Source: Trichomonas vaginalis G3 (Eukaryota > Parabasalia > Trichomonadida > Trichomonadidae). From it: a stretch of 64,000 bases of DNA. The stretch spans positions 32,828,082-32,892,081 of the forward strand of contig NC_067207.1 in assembly GCF_026262505.1 (NCBI RefSeq), given 5' to 3'. The notes beneath the pieces were generated by a model. That model saw only the letters and a list, made by a program, of their open reading frames with translations. It was not told where the DNA came from and made no database searches. Below, piece by piece: positions 41,913 to 51,548 of the stretch. Position 1 is the first letter of the stretch, and the number at the start of each line of letters is the position of its first letter. The position numbers were made by a program, and so were the translations under genes.

Positions 41913-42851
41913 TTACAAGCGTTTTACATGGTATATGTTGCGATGGTTCATGACTTTAAACAGTTTTGTAGCTTCTATTTCTTCACGAAGGATATCAAAA
42001 ATTTTAACTATGCCGAAGGTTTCTTTATATTTCTTCTTGACATCAGATAATAGGAAATCGTCAGCTGTTGGATAGTTTTTGTTCAGAAATTCTAACATGT
42101 CCATTTTATCTTCTGCTGGTTTCTCTACTTCTTTCTTTAAGTCAACATAGTCGTTTCTCATACGTTCTATCTCTTTGACAGAATAGTTATATTTCCTTAT
42201 TGCTGCTTTACATTTTGAACATTGTGGGTTCATTTTTGCGTTATACATTGAAATTTGACCTGCTAGAACAACTAAGGCGTCAATGGTTTTCTTTAACTCA
42301 GAATATGTAGGTCTGATTTGTTCGTTCCATATTTTACATCTTTTATCTTTATCTCTTATCTGCCATACACATTCAGCAACTAATGAAACAAAGTTGTCGT
42401 AGGTCTTAAATTCTTCAGATTTATATATGTCAGAGATGTTCTTATATACCATGGCGCAATCTTTGTCCATAACTTTATGGTTGCAATGATATCCTAGAAA
42501 CTCATAATTTACCTTTCGTATGAACTTCTTTATTTCTACTGAGTCAGTTGTTTTTACTTCTATTTCATCGAATTCAGGAATAGTGAGCTTTTGTTGTTGG
42601 ATTTCAGGCATTTTGGGTAAATGTTCCACCAGGTCCTGCATGTCATAAAGATACTGTTCATTTGTTTCATCTTTCGCACTACAGTCTAAATTACTTGTTA
42701 AAAGTTCTTGCTTAATTCTTTGTATTTCTGTCTCAAAAGTATATGAAGAAGGAATGAAGCTTTTCATCTCTACTAACATTGACGTAGGATTCATAACTAA
42801 AGAGTTTGGTGAAGTTGTTTGAATTGTTGTTGTGTTGATTGTTGAAATCAT
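41913..42851 (-). CDS. Hypothetical Maverick accessory protein with CxxC
   Basis: A 312-residue, mostly helical protein of unknown family. It has an unstructured Thr/Ser-rich start, a central basic segment (KKFIRKVNYEFLGYHCNHKVMDKDC), a CSKC motif (about residues 212-215) that may bind zinc, a coiled-coil stretch (about 220-250) and a C-terminal winged-helix-like end (DDFLLSDVKKKYKETFGI ... RNIYHVKRL). It starts MISTINTTTIQTTS after TTTTTATCTTGTATGTAAAG. By composition it could be a DNA-binding regulator like its neighbours. It appears whole. Confidence 0.55.
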   Translation of the reverse strand: MISTINTTTIQTTSPNSLVMNPTSMLVEMKSFIPSSYTFETEIQRIKQELLTSNLDCSAKDETNEQYLYDMQDLVEHLPKMPEIQQQKLTIPEFDEIEVKTTDSVEIKKFIRKVNYEFLGYHCNHKVMDKDCAMVYKNISDIYKSEEFKTYDNFVSLVAECVWQIRDKDKRCKIWNEQIRPTYSELKKTIDALVVLAGQISMYNAKMNPQCSKCKAAIRKYNYSVKEIERMRNDYVDLKKEVEKPAEDKMDMLEFLNKNYPTADDFLLSDVKKKYKETFGIVKIFDILREEIEATKLFKVMNHRNIYHVKRL

Positions 42852-42960
42852 ATCTTTACATACAAGATAAAAATTTTTCTTAGAAAAATTAGCGTTATTT
42901 TTCTTTCATAAGGAAATGTCAAAAATTCATGATTTTCGAGAGTTTTAGACCATGTTATAA

Positions 42961-43910
42961 TGTTGCATGCTAAGATCAGTCATAATGTAAACCTCTCAAT
43001 TTTATTGTCGTGGGAAGTATCTCAATTCCTTCAAAAAAATTGAAAAACCATTTAATTTTAAAAAATATAATACTTTTAATTAGTTAATTAATTGGAGATA
43101 TTTTTTAAAAATCACTTTTGATAATACTTTTGAGAACTTTAATTAAAAAATATATTCAAAAATATACAGGATATCAAGAGGGAATTGTTCCTTATGAGGT
43201 ATATAGTTATGATGTATACCTCATAAGGAACAATTCCCTCCTTAAAATGAGAAAACTTGTTCGAAATTGTTTATCATTTCGAACAAGTTTTCTCGTTTTT
43301 AATAAGAAACTAAAGGCTATGAGGCACTGATTATATATTAGTGCCCCACAGCCTTTAGTTTCTAATAGATAGCTGGGAAACTTTCTCCAAATGATAAGTT
43401 ATTCAGAGAAAGTTTCCCAGCTATCAAGAGGGAATTGTTCCTTATGAGGTATATAGTTATGATGTATACCTCATAAGGAACAATTCCCTCCTTAAAATCG
43501 TAGACATTTTTATACTTATTAATCAACCGTTCAAAATCATATTCCTCTGAAAAGTTATTTTATTAAAAATTTAGAATTTTAATAAATATAGAGTTTGAAT
43601 TTCATACAATACCTATATATTTTCAATAATGGAATTTGAAAACCATTCTCAAAAGTTCTCAGAAAACCTTTTTTTCATTAATTTTAAGAAATCTGAGTAT
43701 TAAATTAAGTGATAAATTCGTTTGACACTACTTTAATTTTTAAATTCAAAAAATTATATGTGCTTCTTAAAATGACTCAAAAAAATTTTATTATAAAATA
43801 ATATATAATATTAAAAATCCCACAACATTTTTTTTACTTTACATAATCGTACTTCCTCGACGATTAATTTCCACTCAATTTCTATCGTTGACCGAACTTA
43901 GCATGCAACA
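42961..43910. mobile_element. 950-bp TIR-bounded cassette holding a hairpin array
   Basis: Imperfect terminal inverted repeats (TGTTGCATGCTAAG(A/T)TC(A/G)GTC, similarity extending about 55-60 bp), flanked by ATAA on both sides (42957-42960 and 43911-43914). It has no coding region. The centre (43178-43490) is a chain of five strong hairpins. It lies between two inner-Maverick genes and resembles no family I know; it could be a MITE or foldback element. The boundaries rest on the inverted repeats and the possible 4-bp duplication. Confidence 0.6.
43178..43490. repeat. Array of five hairpins, first and last identical
   Basis: Hairpin 1 (43178-43240) has perfect 26-bp arms. Hairpin 2 (43249-43294) has perfect 19-bp arms. 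Hairpin 3 (43305-43363) has about 24-bp arms with two mismatches that become G:U pairs in a minus-strand RNA. Hairpin 4 (43368-43425) has perfect 20-bp arms. Hairpin 5 (43428-43490) repeats hairpin 1. Arm sequences of 1 to 4 are unrelated to each other; loops are 8-18 bases. A 76-bp direct repeat covers hairpins 1 and 5, 250 bp apart. Confidence 0.9.
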
Positions 43911-43962
43911 ATAAAAGAGGTTAGAAAACGTGTTAGATCTAACATTCTAACATAAACATTAT

Positions 43963-44235
43963 TTTTTGACGAAGTGCAAATCTTCACTTCGTGTCATTTA
44001 TGACAAAAATAATGAGTTCATTTACTCACAATATTTTTATACAAAATGTAAACTTTACATAACCGTTTCTATCGTACATGATATTTAGTTGACATTGTAA
44101 ACTATCTTCATGTAAAGTATGGCGGTTTGAAACCGTCGGGAACCTTCACTTTTTTGACGAAGTGCAAATCTTCACTTCGTGTCATTTATGACAAAAATAA
44201 TGAGTTCATTTACTCACAATATTTTTGTACAAAAC
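43963..44235. repeat. 83-bp direct repeat, second copy at a gene 3' end
   Basis: 43963-44047 and 44151-44235 are nearly identical and 188 bp apart. Each starts with the GACGAAGTG hairpin and runs into the last codons of the 44210 gene (minus strand). The first copy is therefore a detached 3' end of a related gene. This suggests duplication followed by loss, or recombination between repeated 3' ends. Confidence 0.75.
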
Positions 44236-44874
44236 GACCCCAAACTTTTAACTTCTTTTCTGCAGCTTCTAATGCTATCTTAGCGAGTTCATATTCTCTA
44301 AATTCTCTCTTTAAATCTTCTTGTTCCCATTGATCTAGTTCGTATGGAGAATCTCTATAACCATAACATATCTCACGTTCATGTTCTAATTGTTTTTCGC
44401 ACATTTTTCCAACTTCTTGTTCGAACAAAGGTTTAGCATTCTCTACTGTATCTTCGAGTTCTTCTTCATCTAACTTCTCATGAACTTTCTTGTCTATGGA
44501 GTCCATAATATCTTTGACATAAAATGCATACTTTACAGAGCACCATTCAGCAACAAAATGAACGAAGTCAGGATGTATAGAATACCTTTGAATTCATTTA
44601 TAACACCCTTAGTAAGCTCATAAAATGCTTGTTTTGAGGTCGAGCCACTTTTGGCTCGACCGTATTCTTTCAACCAAAACTCAAGAATTTCCTGCATTTT
44701 AGCACTATTGAGAAATCTGTTTAAATGGTTTAACTTTCCTGCTTCTCTTGCCATCTTTGTTGCATTTATATAACCATCCTTGTCTCTAGGTAAGACTTCA
44801 ATACCGTTATAAGTGCCTTTTGTGAATGTTTCGCCATTAGATTTGTTAGTGAATGTTTTTGCTTCGACTGACAT
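44210..44874 (-). pseudogene. KilA-N domain protein (fossil)
   Basis: A second KilA-N gene of the inner element. The N-terminal part shows GIEVLPRDKDGYINATKMAREAGK and LNRFLNSAKMQEILEF, the classic KilA-N start (viral DNA-binding). The C-terminal part (98 residues) is a Glu-rich coiled coil. The start follows TTTTATCTTGTAGGTAAG, the element promoter type. The gene looks broken once. It is separated from the integrase gene by a copy of the TTAGATCTAA repeat. Confidence 0.65.
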
Positions 44875-45102
44875 TTCTGTTCTTACCTACAAGATAAAAA
44901 GTTAGAAAAAAAAATAAAACTAACGTTATTTTTTCTGTCTTAAGGAAATTCATGAGGGTAGAAATGAGGTTAGAAAAGTGGTTAGAAAACGTGTTAGATC
45001 TAACATTCTAACATAAACTTTATTTTTGGTGTAAATAAATGGTACCATTAATGATATCATGACTGTTCTCGTTCATGTCTGATTTACATCTAATGAAAAA
45101 GT

Positions 45103-46188
45103 TTAGAAGAATTTTCTTATTCTTTCTGGCATGTTTTTATCTTTCCAGTACTCCCGCTCTAATGGACCCAGATGAGTTGGTTTAGATTCTCTCAAGTTCT
45201 TAGATGGTATAACATCTTCAACGCCTCCTTCATATCTTACTTTATAAGTGTCATCGTTTATGTTATAGCCAAGTATTTCAATAACCACTCCTCGCTTTGC
45301 TTCGTCAATGGTTTCAGCAAGTTTGCCATTACTACTTTCAACTAATTTATGACGAGGGTAAAATGCTATGGAGTCGTCAGCAGCTTTTATAAGATATCCA
45401 TTACCTTGCGTTGAATCTACTATATAATAATTTCGACTTAACCTTAAACGTTTCTTTGTCAACGGTTTGTCGTCAAGAACTACACGAACTTTTGTACCAG
45501 GAATGAGGGTAAATTGTGTTGAATTTCTGATATTTTGTGTTTGGCTTCGTTTCTTTTGTATATACTTTTCTTCTTGTTGTTGTGTCATTGAATTTGGTGT
45601 ATGTCCTGTTGTAGAATGTGTTGAGGAATTATATACTTCGAGAAAATGTTTCATTGTTTCTTCGGTAAAGTCTCGCTCTTGATTTAAATCTCTGAGAGTC
45701 CTTATGAAGCGGTTTATGATACCGAGTATGTTATGGTTATGGTCTTCAGTAGTGTAGTGAGTTATGTTATGCTTAATGAGAAAATCTGTGATTTCATTGC
45801 TGAGGTATGCTGAATCCTGGTCTGATGTTAAAGTACTTGGGCTATGTTCTGCTACAAACTTTTGTAAAACTCTTAACACTTCACGAGTTCCTTTATTCCT
45901 CATTGGATATGCATATGCTTTACGAGTGTTAACATTAATGAAGATGAGGAATGGTTTATGTCCTCCTTTTCTGCTTTGAATGAGAGTGTCAAATTGGTAT
46001 GCGTCAGGAGTGTTGGAGTAAATTGGTAAAAAGTAGTCGTAAGGGTTTATTTTTGTTTGATGTACAACATTTTTGTCAAAGAACTTTTTCACTTCAGCTC
46101 TGTTAGTAAATCCCCAACTTTTTGCAGCTTCATTGAACTTCTTAAATGACCTCCATGGATGTTGTTCGAATACTTCTTTCAAGCTCAT
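45103..46188 (-). CDS. Retroviral-type integrase of the inner Maverick
   Basis: The integrase that inserts Maverick DNA. The 361-residue protein has a helical N-terminus (WRSFKKFNEAAKSWGFTNRAEVKKFF), an rve-type catalytic core (about 50-205) with DTLIQSRKG, LTSDQDSAYLSN and the HNILGIINRFIRTLRDLNQE helix, a basic linker and a C-terminal chromodomain/SH3-like region (about 280-325: VVIEILGYNINDDTYKVRYEGGVED). The chromodomain may steer target choice. It starts MSLKEVFEQHPWRSF after TTTAACTTTACATAAATG. The frame is open over its whole length. Confidence 0.85.
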   Translation of the reverse strand: MSLKEVFEQHPWRSFKKFNEAAKSWGFTNRAEVKKFFDKNVVHQTKINPYDYFLPIYSNTPDAYQFDTLIQSRKGGHKPFLIFINVNTRKAYAYPMRNKGTREVLRVLQKFVAEHSPSTLTSDQDSAYLSNEITDFLIKHNITHYTTEDHNHNILGIINRFIRTLRDLNQERDFTEETMKHFLEVYNSSTHSTTGHTPNSMTQQQEEKYIQKKRSQTQNIRNSTQFTLIPGTKVRVVLDDKPLTKKRLRLSRNYYIVDSTQGNGYLIKAADDSIAFYPRHKLVESSNGKLAETIDEAKRGVVIEILGYNINDDTYKVRYEGGVEDVIPSKNLRESKPTHLGPLEREYWKDKNMPERIRKFF

Positions 46189-46228
46189 TTATGTAAAGTT
46201 AAAGATTTTATTCTAGGCTCAAGTATGT

Positions 46229-49200
46229 TTATTGAACGCGGTACCATGCAAATACAGTCACAAATGGTGGCATATAATCTGCACCCGAGCCTGTTGGATT
46301 TGTTGTGAAAGTGTGTGAATGATTTCCTGCGGTTCCACAGAAAATACCTGTGCTTGAATCTACTGGGTCACTTGAAATATCATATCTATTCATTCCCTGT
46401 CTATCCGAACCTGCTGCAAGATTTGTATAACCTCTTTTTGTTATTGAATGTGAATGATTACCTGTTGTGTTTGTAGTTCCTGTATGAGTGTGCGGTGGAA
46501 GGTTTGCTTCTTTAATTTCTTCGAACCTCCTGTTTGCTTTGAATATCTAGCACAGTATAAGAATTTATCTACAATCTGCTTCCACGTACCAAAACCCAGA
46601 ACTGTTTCTGGATTTGTTGAGTTCATTGACGTATAAATAGAGCCTATAGGATATAATGTTTGAAGTATTTCTGTCTTTAATGTTTGAAGCTCTGTTTTGT
46701 CTGCTTTCTTATCTAACATTGTTGGTAGTTCATATGCTTCAAAGTTTCTGACATGACCTTCAATGTTCATACATTTGTTATTTAAGGAGTTTAGTGTATC
46801 TTTTACGCTTGTACTTGGATTTTCTAATGGTGCACTTGAACCAAGGGTATAGTTCAATATTATGTCGTCTGCTCTAACAGTAGTGAAGGATTTATGTGTA
46901 TGGTTCTTGTCAGCTTTATTATCATATAAATCTTGAGCAGTGAATTTAACATTATTTTCATCGTCCATGACATAAACATTTTTACAGCTAATTTCTTTCT
47001 TCGTTGTTATGTTTTCATTCGATGTTAAACCTTGTGGAAAGTTAGGAGGTTTATAATATAATGCAGCCGCGTGCGGCGGGGTTCCGCCCTCCCCACCAGT
47101 TCCGCCAACCGTTCCTTCAATACTTTCTATAGCAACAGTTGAGAAGGAGTTATGTGTATGTTCTTTATCTGCTTTTTTATCTAACATTGCTGGTAGTTCA
47201 TGTGTTTCAAAGTTTCTGACATGACCTTCAATGTTCATACATTTGTTATTTAAGGAGTTTAGTGTATCTTTTACGCTTGTACTTGGATTTTCTAATGGTG
47301 CACTTGAACCAAGGGTATAGTTCAATATTATGTCGTCTGCTCTAACAGTAGTGAAGGATTCATGTGTATGGTTCTTGTCGGCTTTACTGTCTAATGTAGC
47401 TTGAAGTTCATTTATATCGGAGATGTTGTGTTTATGAGATTTCAAAACTTTGTTCATTGCTTCGAGTTCAACTTTGTCAGCTTTACTTTTAATTAGCATC
47501 TTCAAACGTTATTTTTGACTTAACTCTCAAAGTAAATCTTGGTTCAACTAATACACCGTTAACAGAGAAAGTAGAGGCATAAATTTCATCGTTATAACCA
47601 AATGCTGTTCTGTGCTTTACCTGTGTCATACTGTACAGTACAGCGTATATCATAACCTTTAGCACGAATGAATTTATATCTTCTTTCATTAACATCTTCC
47701 GTCTTCACTTTTTCATCCTGTGTTAAATATCCATGGTAGTCCGTTATAATCTGTTCGTCTGAAGTTATATAATGAACATGGTTCTTGACTTTATCACTCA
47801 GAGCTAAAAGCTCATTTTGTCTGCTTTTTCGGCTAATTTCTCATTAACATCATTCACTTCTAATTCAACTCTTCCGCCAGAACTCTTATTATCATTAATC
47901 TTTTTCATTAATTCGGTAATTACGTCATAAAGACTATATTCTGTTTTTCGGTTTTGTAAATAATGAGTCAAAATTTCTTTTCATCATTACATCGCTGACA
48001 TTAATGATATCACCAATTTCCTTTTTCATTTATTCTCTTCATTAATTCTGCAATAATGACGAATATATAATCTGTTAATTTATTCTCTTCATCGAGGGTT
48101 ATAGAATGTTTTGAAATTGAATCATTAACTCCTCTAAATAAATCAATAACTTCAGGATACACGTTTTTAATGTCTCGAATAACCCGACAAGTATCCTGTT
48201 GTTCATGTTCTTCGTTCCCGTCGTTACGTGGTTTTATATCTCTAACCATCATCAACGCAGCCATAACCGGAGAGGGTTTTTGTTGCTACCTGTTCGAAAT
48301 CTGACCGTTATGTATGGTATATCTAAATAATTTCTTTGTGTTGTTAAAACATTTGAAACAAAGTCTTTTAAAACCATCTACAAAATTTCCTGTTTTCACC
48401 TAATGTTCTTGCAGCATTTACAAGCTCACCCATTCCCGCTTTTGACCCCAAAAACGTCCATATTGCATTTATTTCACTCTGTATAGTTGTCCATTCAGCG
48501 AAACTAACACCCGCATTCGCTAAGCGGAAAATGAAATTCAGTGGATCGAACTTAATTCCACCTTCTTTTTCAATTTCAACGAACTCACTAACATGAGATT
48601 TTAAGTATTCTTTCGTTAAAATTGTTTTCCCGATGTTATGTCATTAACGAAACTATCACCGTCAAAAGTTAACGAATTCAATTTCGTCGTTGATGCTTTT
48701 ATTTCATACACCGCTTTATCGATAGTTTTTGGCTCACCTTCTTTAAGCATATGTAAACATTAATGAATGAATTATATGTATTCGTGAATGAATTAAAATC
48801 AATGATTTTCATTAATGACGCCTTTAATGATTCATTTACTGTCGAATCCCTTAAAGTAATTAATGAACTGTCATTATGAAAGGTACACTGCAAACCGTCG
48901 AGTTTGGATCAAATGCTGTAGTTGGTGCAGGAATATTAATGATATAAGTCATTAAATCATTAAGTGGACGTAAATAATGTTGTTGTTTTTGATTTAATTT
49001 CTTTAGCATCTGTTATATACGGTAATTTTATTTCTGTAGTTTCTGAATTAAAGATATTCGCTAAAATGTTTTGTAAACTGTTTTGAACAGCAGTATAAAC
49101 CGTTGAATTCGGAACCCTTACGATTTCACCATCCTTAATAAAAGGCATTGCACATGGCGTAGTGCTTGGGTCAAATCTTTCGGGATTATAATTCAACATA

Positions 49201-49451
49201 TATTCTAACGCTTCATGAACAGACTTATATACTGTTGTGTCGTTCTTCATGACAACTTCACCATTTACAATGAATGGCATAGTACATGGAGTTAAAATAG
49301 GGTCAAACTTTTCATAGTCCTTCCATGTTATGTATTTCTCAGTATTTCCATCAGTGATAACAATATATTTGTCAGTAAGTGTGAGAGAGTATTGACCAAA
49401 ATATAAACGTTTAGCTCTGTCAGCTTCATACGCATATGCAGCTATACTCAT
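46229..49451 (-). pseudogene. Phage-like tail-fibre/collar protein (fossil)
   Basis: A very long gene (over 3 kb) with phage tail-fibre features: repeated KADK(N/E)HTH(E/N/K)SF(T/S)TV units separated by helical spacers (LNSLNNKCMNIEGHVRNFE occurs twice). A C-terminal tail-collar-type region follows (YPIGSIYTSMNSTNPETVLG, FGTWKQIVDKFLYC), ending with two GNHSH stretches and PPFVTVFAWYR. The N-terminal part (MSIAAYAYEADRAKRLYFG) has two repeated FDP...CTMPFI / CAMPFI units. Such trimeric fibres bind host surfaces in phages and giant viruses. The gene is broken at several points. Confidence 0.7.
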
Positions 49452-49468
49452 ATTTTAATGAGAATAAA

Positions 49469-50247
49469 ATGTTGTTCTATTTGCAAAGTACAGACCCAAA
49501 CGAATACGGGACAGTAAAGCTACAAACAAACTTAGGTCTACAGAATGAGGCGCTTGCATTCAGAATGGTTGACTTCAATACTATCGCTTCATTCGTTATA
49601 ACAGATGAAACAGATTTCATGGAGATTGAAATAGATGGAAAGAAGCACGAAATAAGATTTCACAATAATGTAGAATATAAGATGGAAACATTAGCTGGAG
49701 TGTTAAATGCTCTCATAAATACTACATATAAACAAGGATAACGAAGAAAACTTAATGAATGTTAAACTTATTGCAGGAGTTTTGAAGTTCAGTTATGCGA
49801 AGGAGTTTAAGATAACACGAAATGAGTCATAGAGTACAACTTCTTTTGGGTGCATACCATATGACATTTCCTTTGAAAAGTGTTGACAAAACGATTGAGA
49901 TGAAATCTGTTCCATACGTATGTTATGGTAATTGTTTATACATTGAGTCTAAAATAGCTAATGTCACAGATATTTCAGGAGTTAATAGTAAAGGTTCAGT
50001 AGAATATAAATCCTTCTGTTATGCAGTCAATTCAATGTTCATTCCAAACGTTCCTGTCATAGCAACTCATTTAGGTAAATGGGTTCGCATTAGTCCTCAT
50101 AATTTGAAAGACATGCAATTCAGACTTGTTGACTTTCAAGGAGAGCCTGTAGAACTGAAGGCACCAGTGCGAATGACTGTTGAAGTTGACTTTTTAGAAA
50201 ATATTAAATGCAACAGCTTACAAGAGAACTCAGAGCTAAAAATATAA
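49469..50247 (+). pseudogene. Penton-like minor capsid protein of the inner Maverick
   Basis: A beta-rich protein. The first part (MLFYLQSTDPNEYGTVKLQT ... FVITDETDFMEIEIDGKKHEIRF) and the second part (ending MQFRLVDFQGEPVELKAPVRMTVEVDFLENI) follow the pattern of Polinton penton/minor capsid proteins, where a 'F/L-x-L-x-D-x2-G-x-P-x2-L' strand comes near the end. The outer element's 57168-57962 gene has the same type of end (LTLVDANFVPVKLLCPMYL). The gene is broken. It lies divergent from the tail-fibre gene, 17 bases apart. Confidence 0.55.
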
Positions 50248-50448
50248 AGTATGAATGTTATGTATTAGGTCATGAACTTTGGTTGTTGCTGTTTGATGAA
50301 ACAAATGAGTTATATGTCAGTCAAGAGAACAGAAAAATATTGTGTTAGTGAAAACTGCACCAAGTCAATAAGATTAGGTTTGCATTATGAAGATGAGTTC
50401 GATACTGTTGAAGAAGTTTTGGATAGATATTACAAATTGCTAACTTGA
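50208..50448 (+). pseudogene. Small Maverick gene, fossil
   Basis: A short gene that begins inside the 3' end of the penton-like gene (ATG at 50208) and encodes LTRELRAKNIKYECYVLG... followed by an acidic Tyr-rich end (DTVEEVLDRYYKLLT). It looks broken. No family recognised. Confidence 0.4.
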
Positions 50449-50507
50449 AATTTTTTGACTGACGGCGCAAAGCGCCAAGATGGGCTCAAAGAGCCCTCCT
50501 GACTGCT

Positions 50508-51121
50508 TTAATTTACTAAAACATATTTCAAACAAAGTTTATATTCTGTTGAAAGTTTTGTATACTCGTTCGAATATTTATACTTAAACTCAACTCCTGT
50601 AGTTCCTGGTGTTTCAATGATGCGGATGTTACCTATTTTCATGAATAGTGGAGTTTGACCACAGCATTCGATTTCAGGGTCGAGATAGTCAATGACACAT
50701 TGTTTCCCTGTTATTCGTGAGATAACATTTTCAAGGTCCTCCTTTGTTAGAATTATTTGGTTCTTGCTTATAAGATTTGTCAAAAGCTTCTTATCGTCTT
50801 TGAGTAAAATTGTTTGGTATAACTGAAGAAGGTAATGGTCTACGTTATCTGAAGGATTTGTTTGAACATTTGTGTAAGGGTTGTCGTTGGCTTCTCTTGA
50901 AAGAATTGGTCCAGTGGTGGATACTCTAACTTAACATCTGATGTAGCGTTAGCGTTTGAAGCTGTGTTTAAATTCACCGACTTAAGATCTGGTTCTTTTT
51001 CTTTCAAACACTCCGAACTATAGTTCTTTATGACAATATTGTTTGTCGTTCGTGAGTCAACATTTGATGTTGGTTCAATTGGAACATTAACGGCACCAGC
51101 TAAGATGGATTTGCTTCTCAT
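50508..51121 (-). pseudogene. Inner Maverick gene related to the 56585 gene
   Basis: A disordered Asn/Ser/Thr-rich N-terminus (MRSKSILAGAVNVPIEP...), a Gln-rich helical middle, and a small C-terminal domain with EIECCGQTPLF and a beta hairpin. The outer element's 56585-57163 gene has the same layout, with EPDIGCCGVSYN and a similar end, so this is a conserved element gene of unknown function. The gene looks broken. Confidence 0.5.
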
Positions 51122-51146
51122 TTCATATAGAATAAAAACCTTTTAT

Positions 51147-51548
51147 ATGTATGAAATGAACAATATACTCGACAAGGGTTTGAATGTAAAGCTAACGAAT
51201 GAAAATATTGTTGAATTCACTGAGACAGGAGCTGTGTATAAAGATGTAGAACTACTGAACAAAAGAGCTAAGGGAAGAAGCAGGAACATGAACAAAGGGT
51301 GGAAGCCTATAAAAATTTATGTCAATGATGGCTCGGGAGGTTCAAACATAAAGTATGCAGAAAGTTATAGAGTTTATGCTCTCAAAGGTGAAAAGCCTTC
51401 ATTTAAGAACAGCTATTCTAACGCATATCCTCAAAAGCTAACGGATGGGGAAGTGGATGATATGAATGACAGCAAAAATATTAACAGAAATGGCGACAGA
51501 GATGCATGGAATTTGTTTACCATCAGTCAATTGAAGGTTAAACTTTAA
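51147..51548 (+). CDS. Hypothetical Maverick protein
   Basis: A protein of about 133 residues starting MYEMNNILDKGLNVKLTN after AAAACCTTTTATATG. It has a basic, Gly/Asn-rich centre (RAKGRSRNMNKGWKPIKIYVNDGSGGSN) and an Asp/Asn-rich end. It sits between the 50508 gene and the packaging ATPase, with which it is convergent. No family recognised. It appears whole. Confidence 0.5.
   Translation: MYEMNNILDKGLNVKLTNENIVEFTETGAVYKDVELLNKRAKGRSRNMNKGWKPIKIYVNDGSGGSNIKYAESYRVYALKGEKPSFKNSYSNAYPQKLTDGEVDDMNDSKNINRNGDRDAWNLFTISQLKVKL

Noticed and set aside
43118-43330. 70-codon open frame over the hairpin array
   Set aside because: It runs through palindromic arms, so its protein would be an accident of the hairpins.
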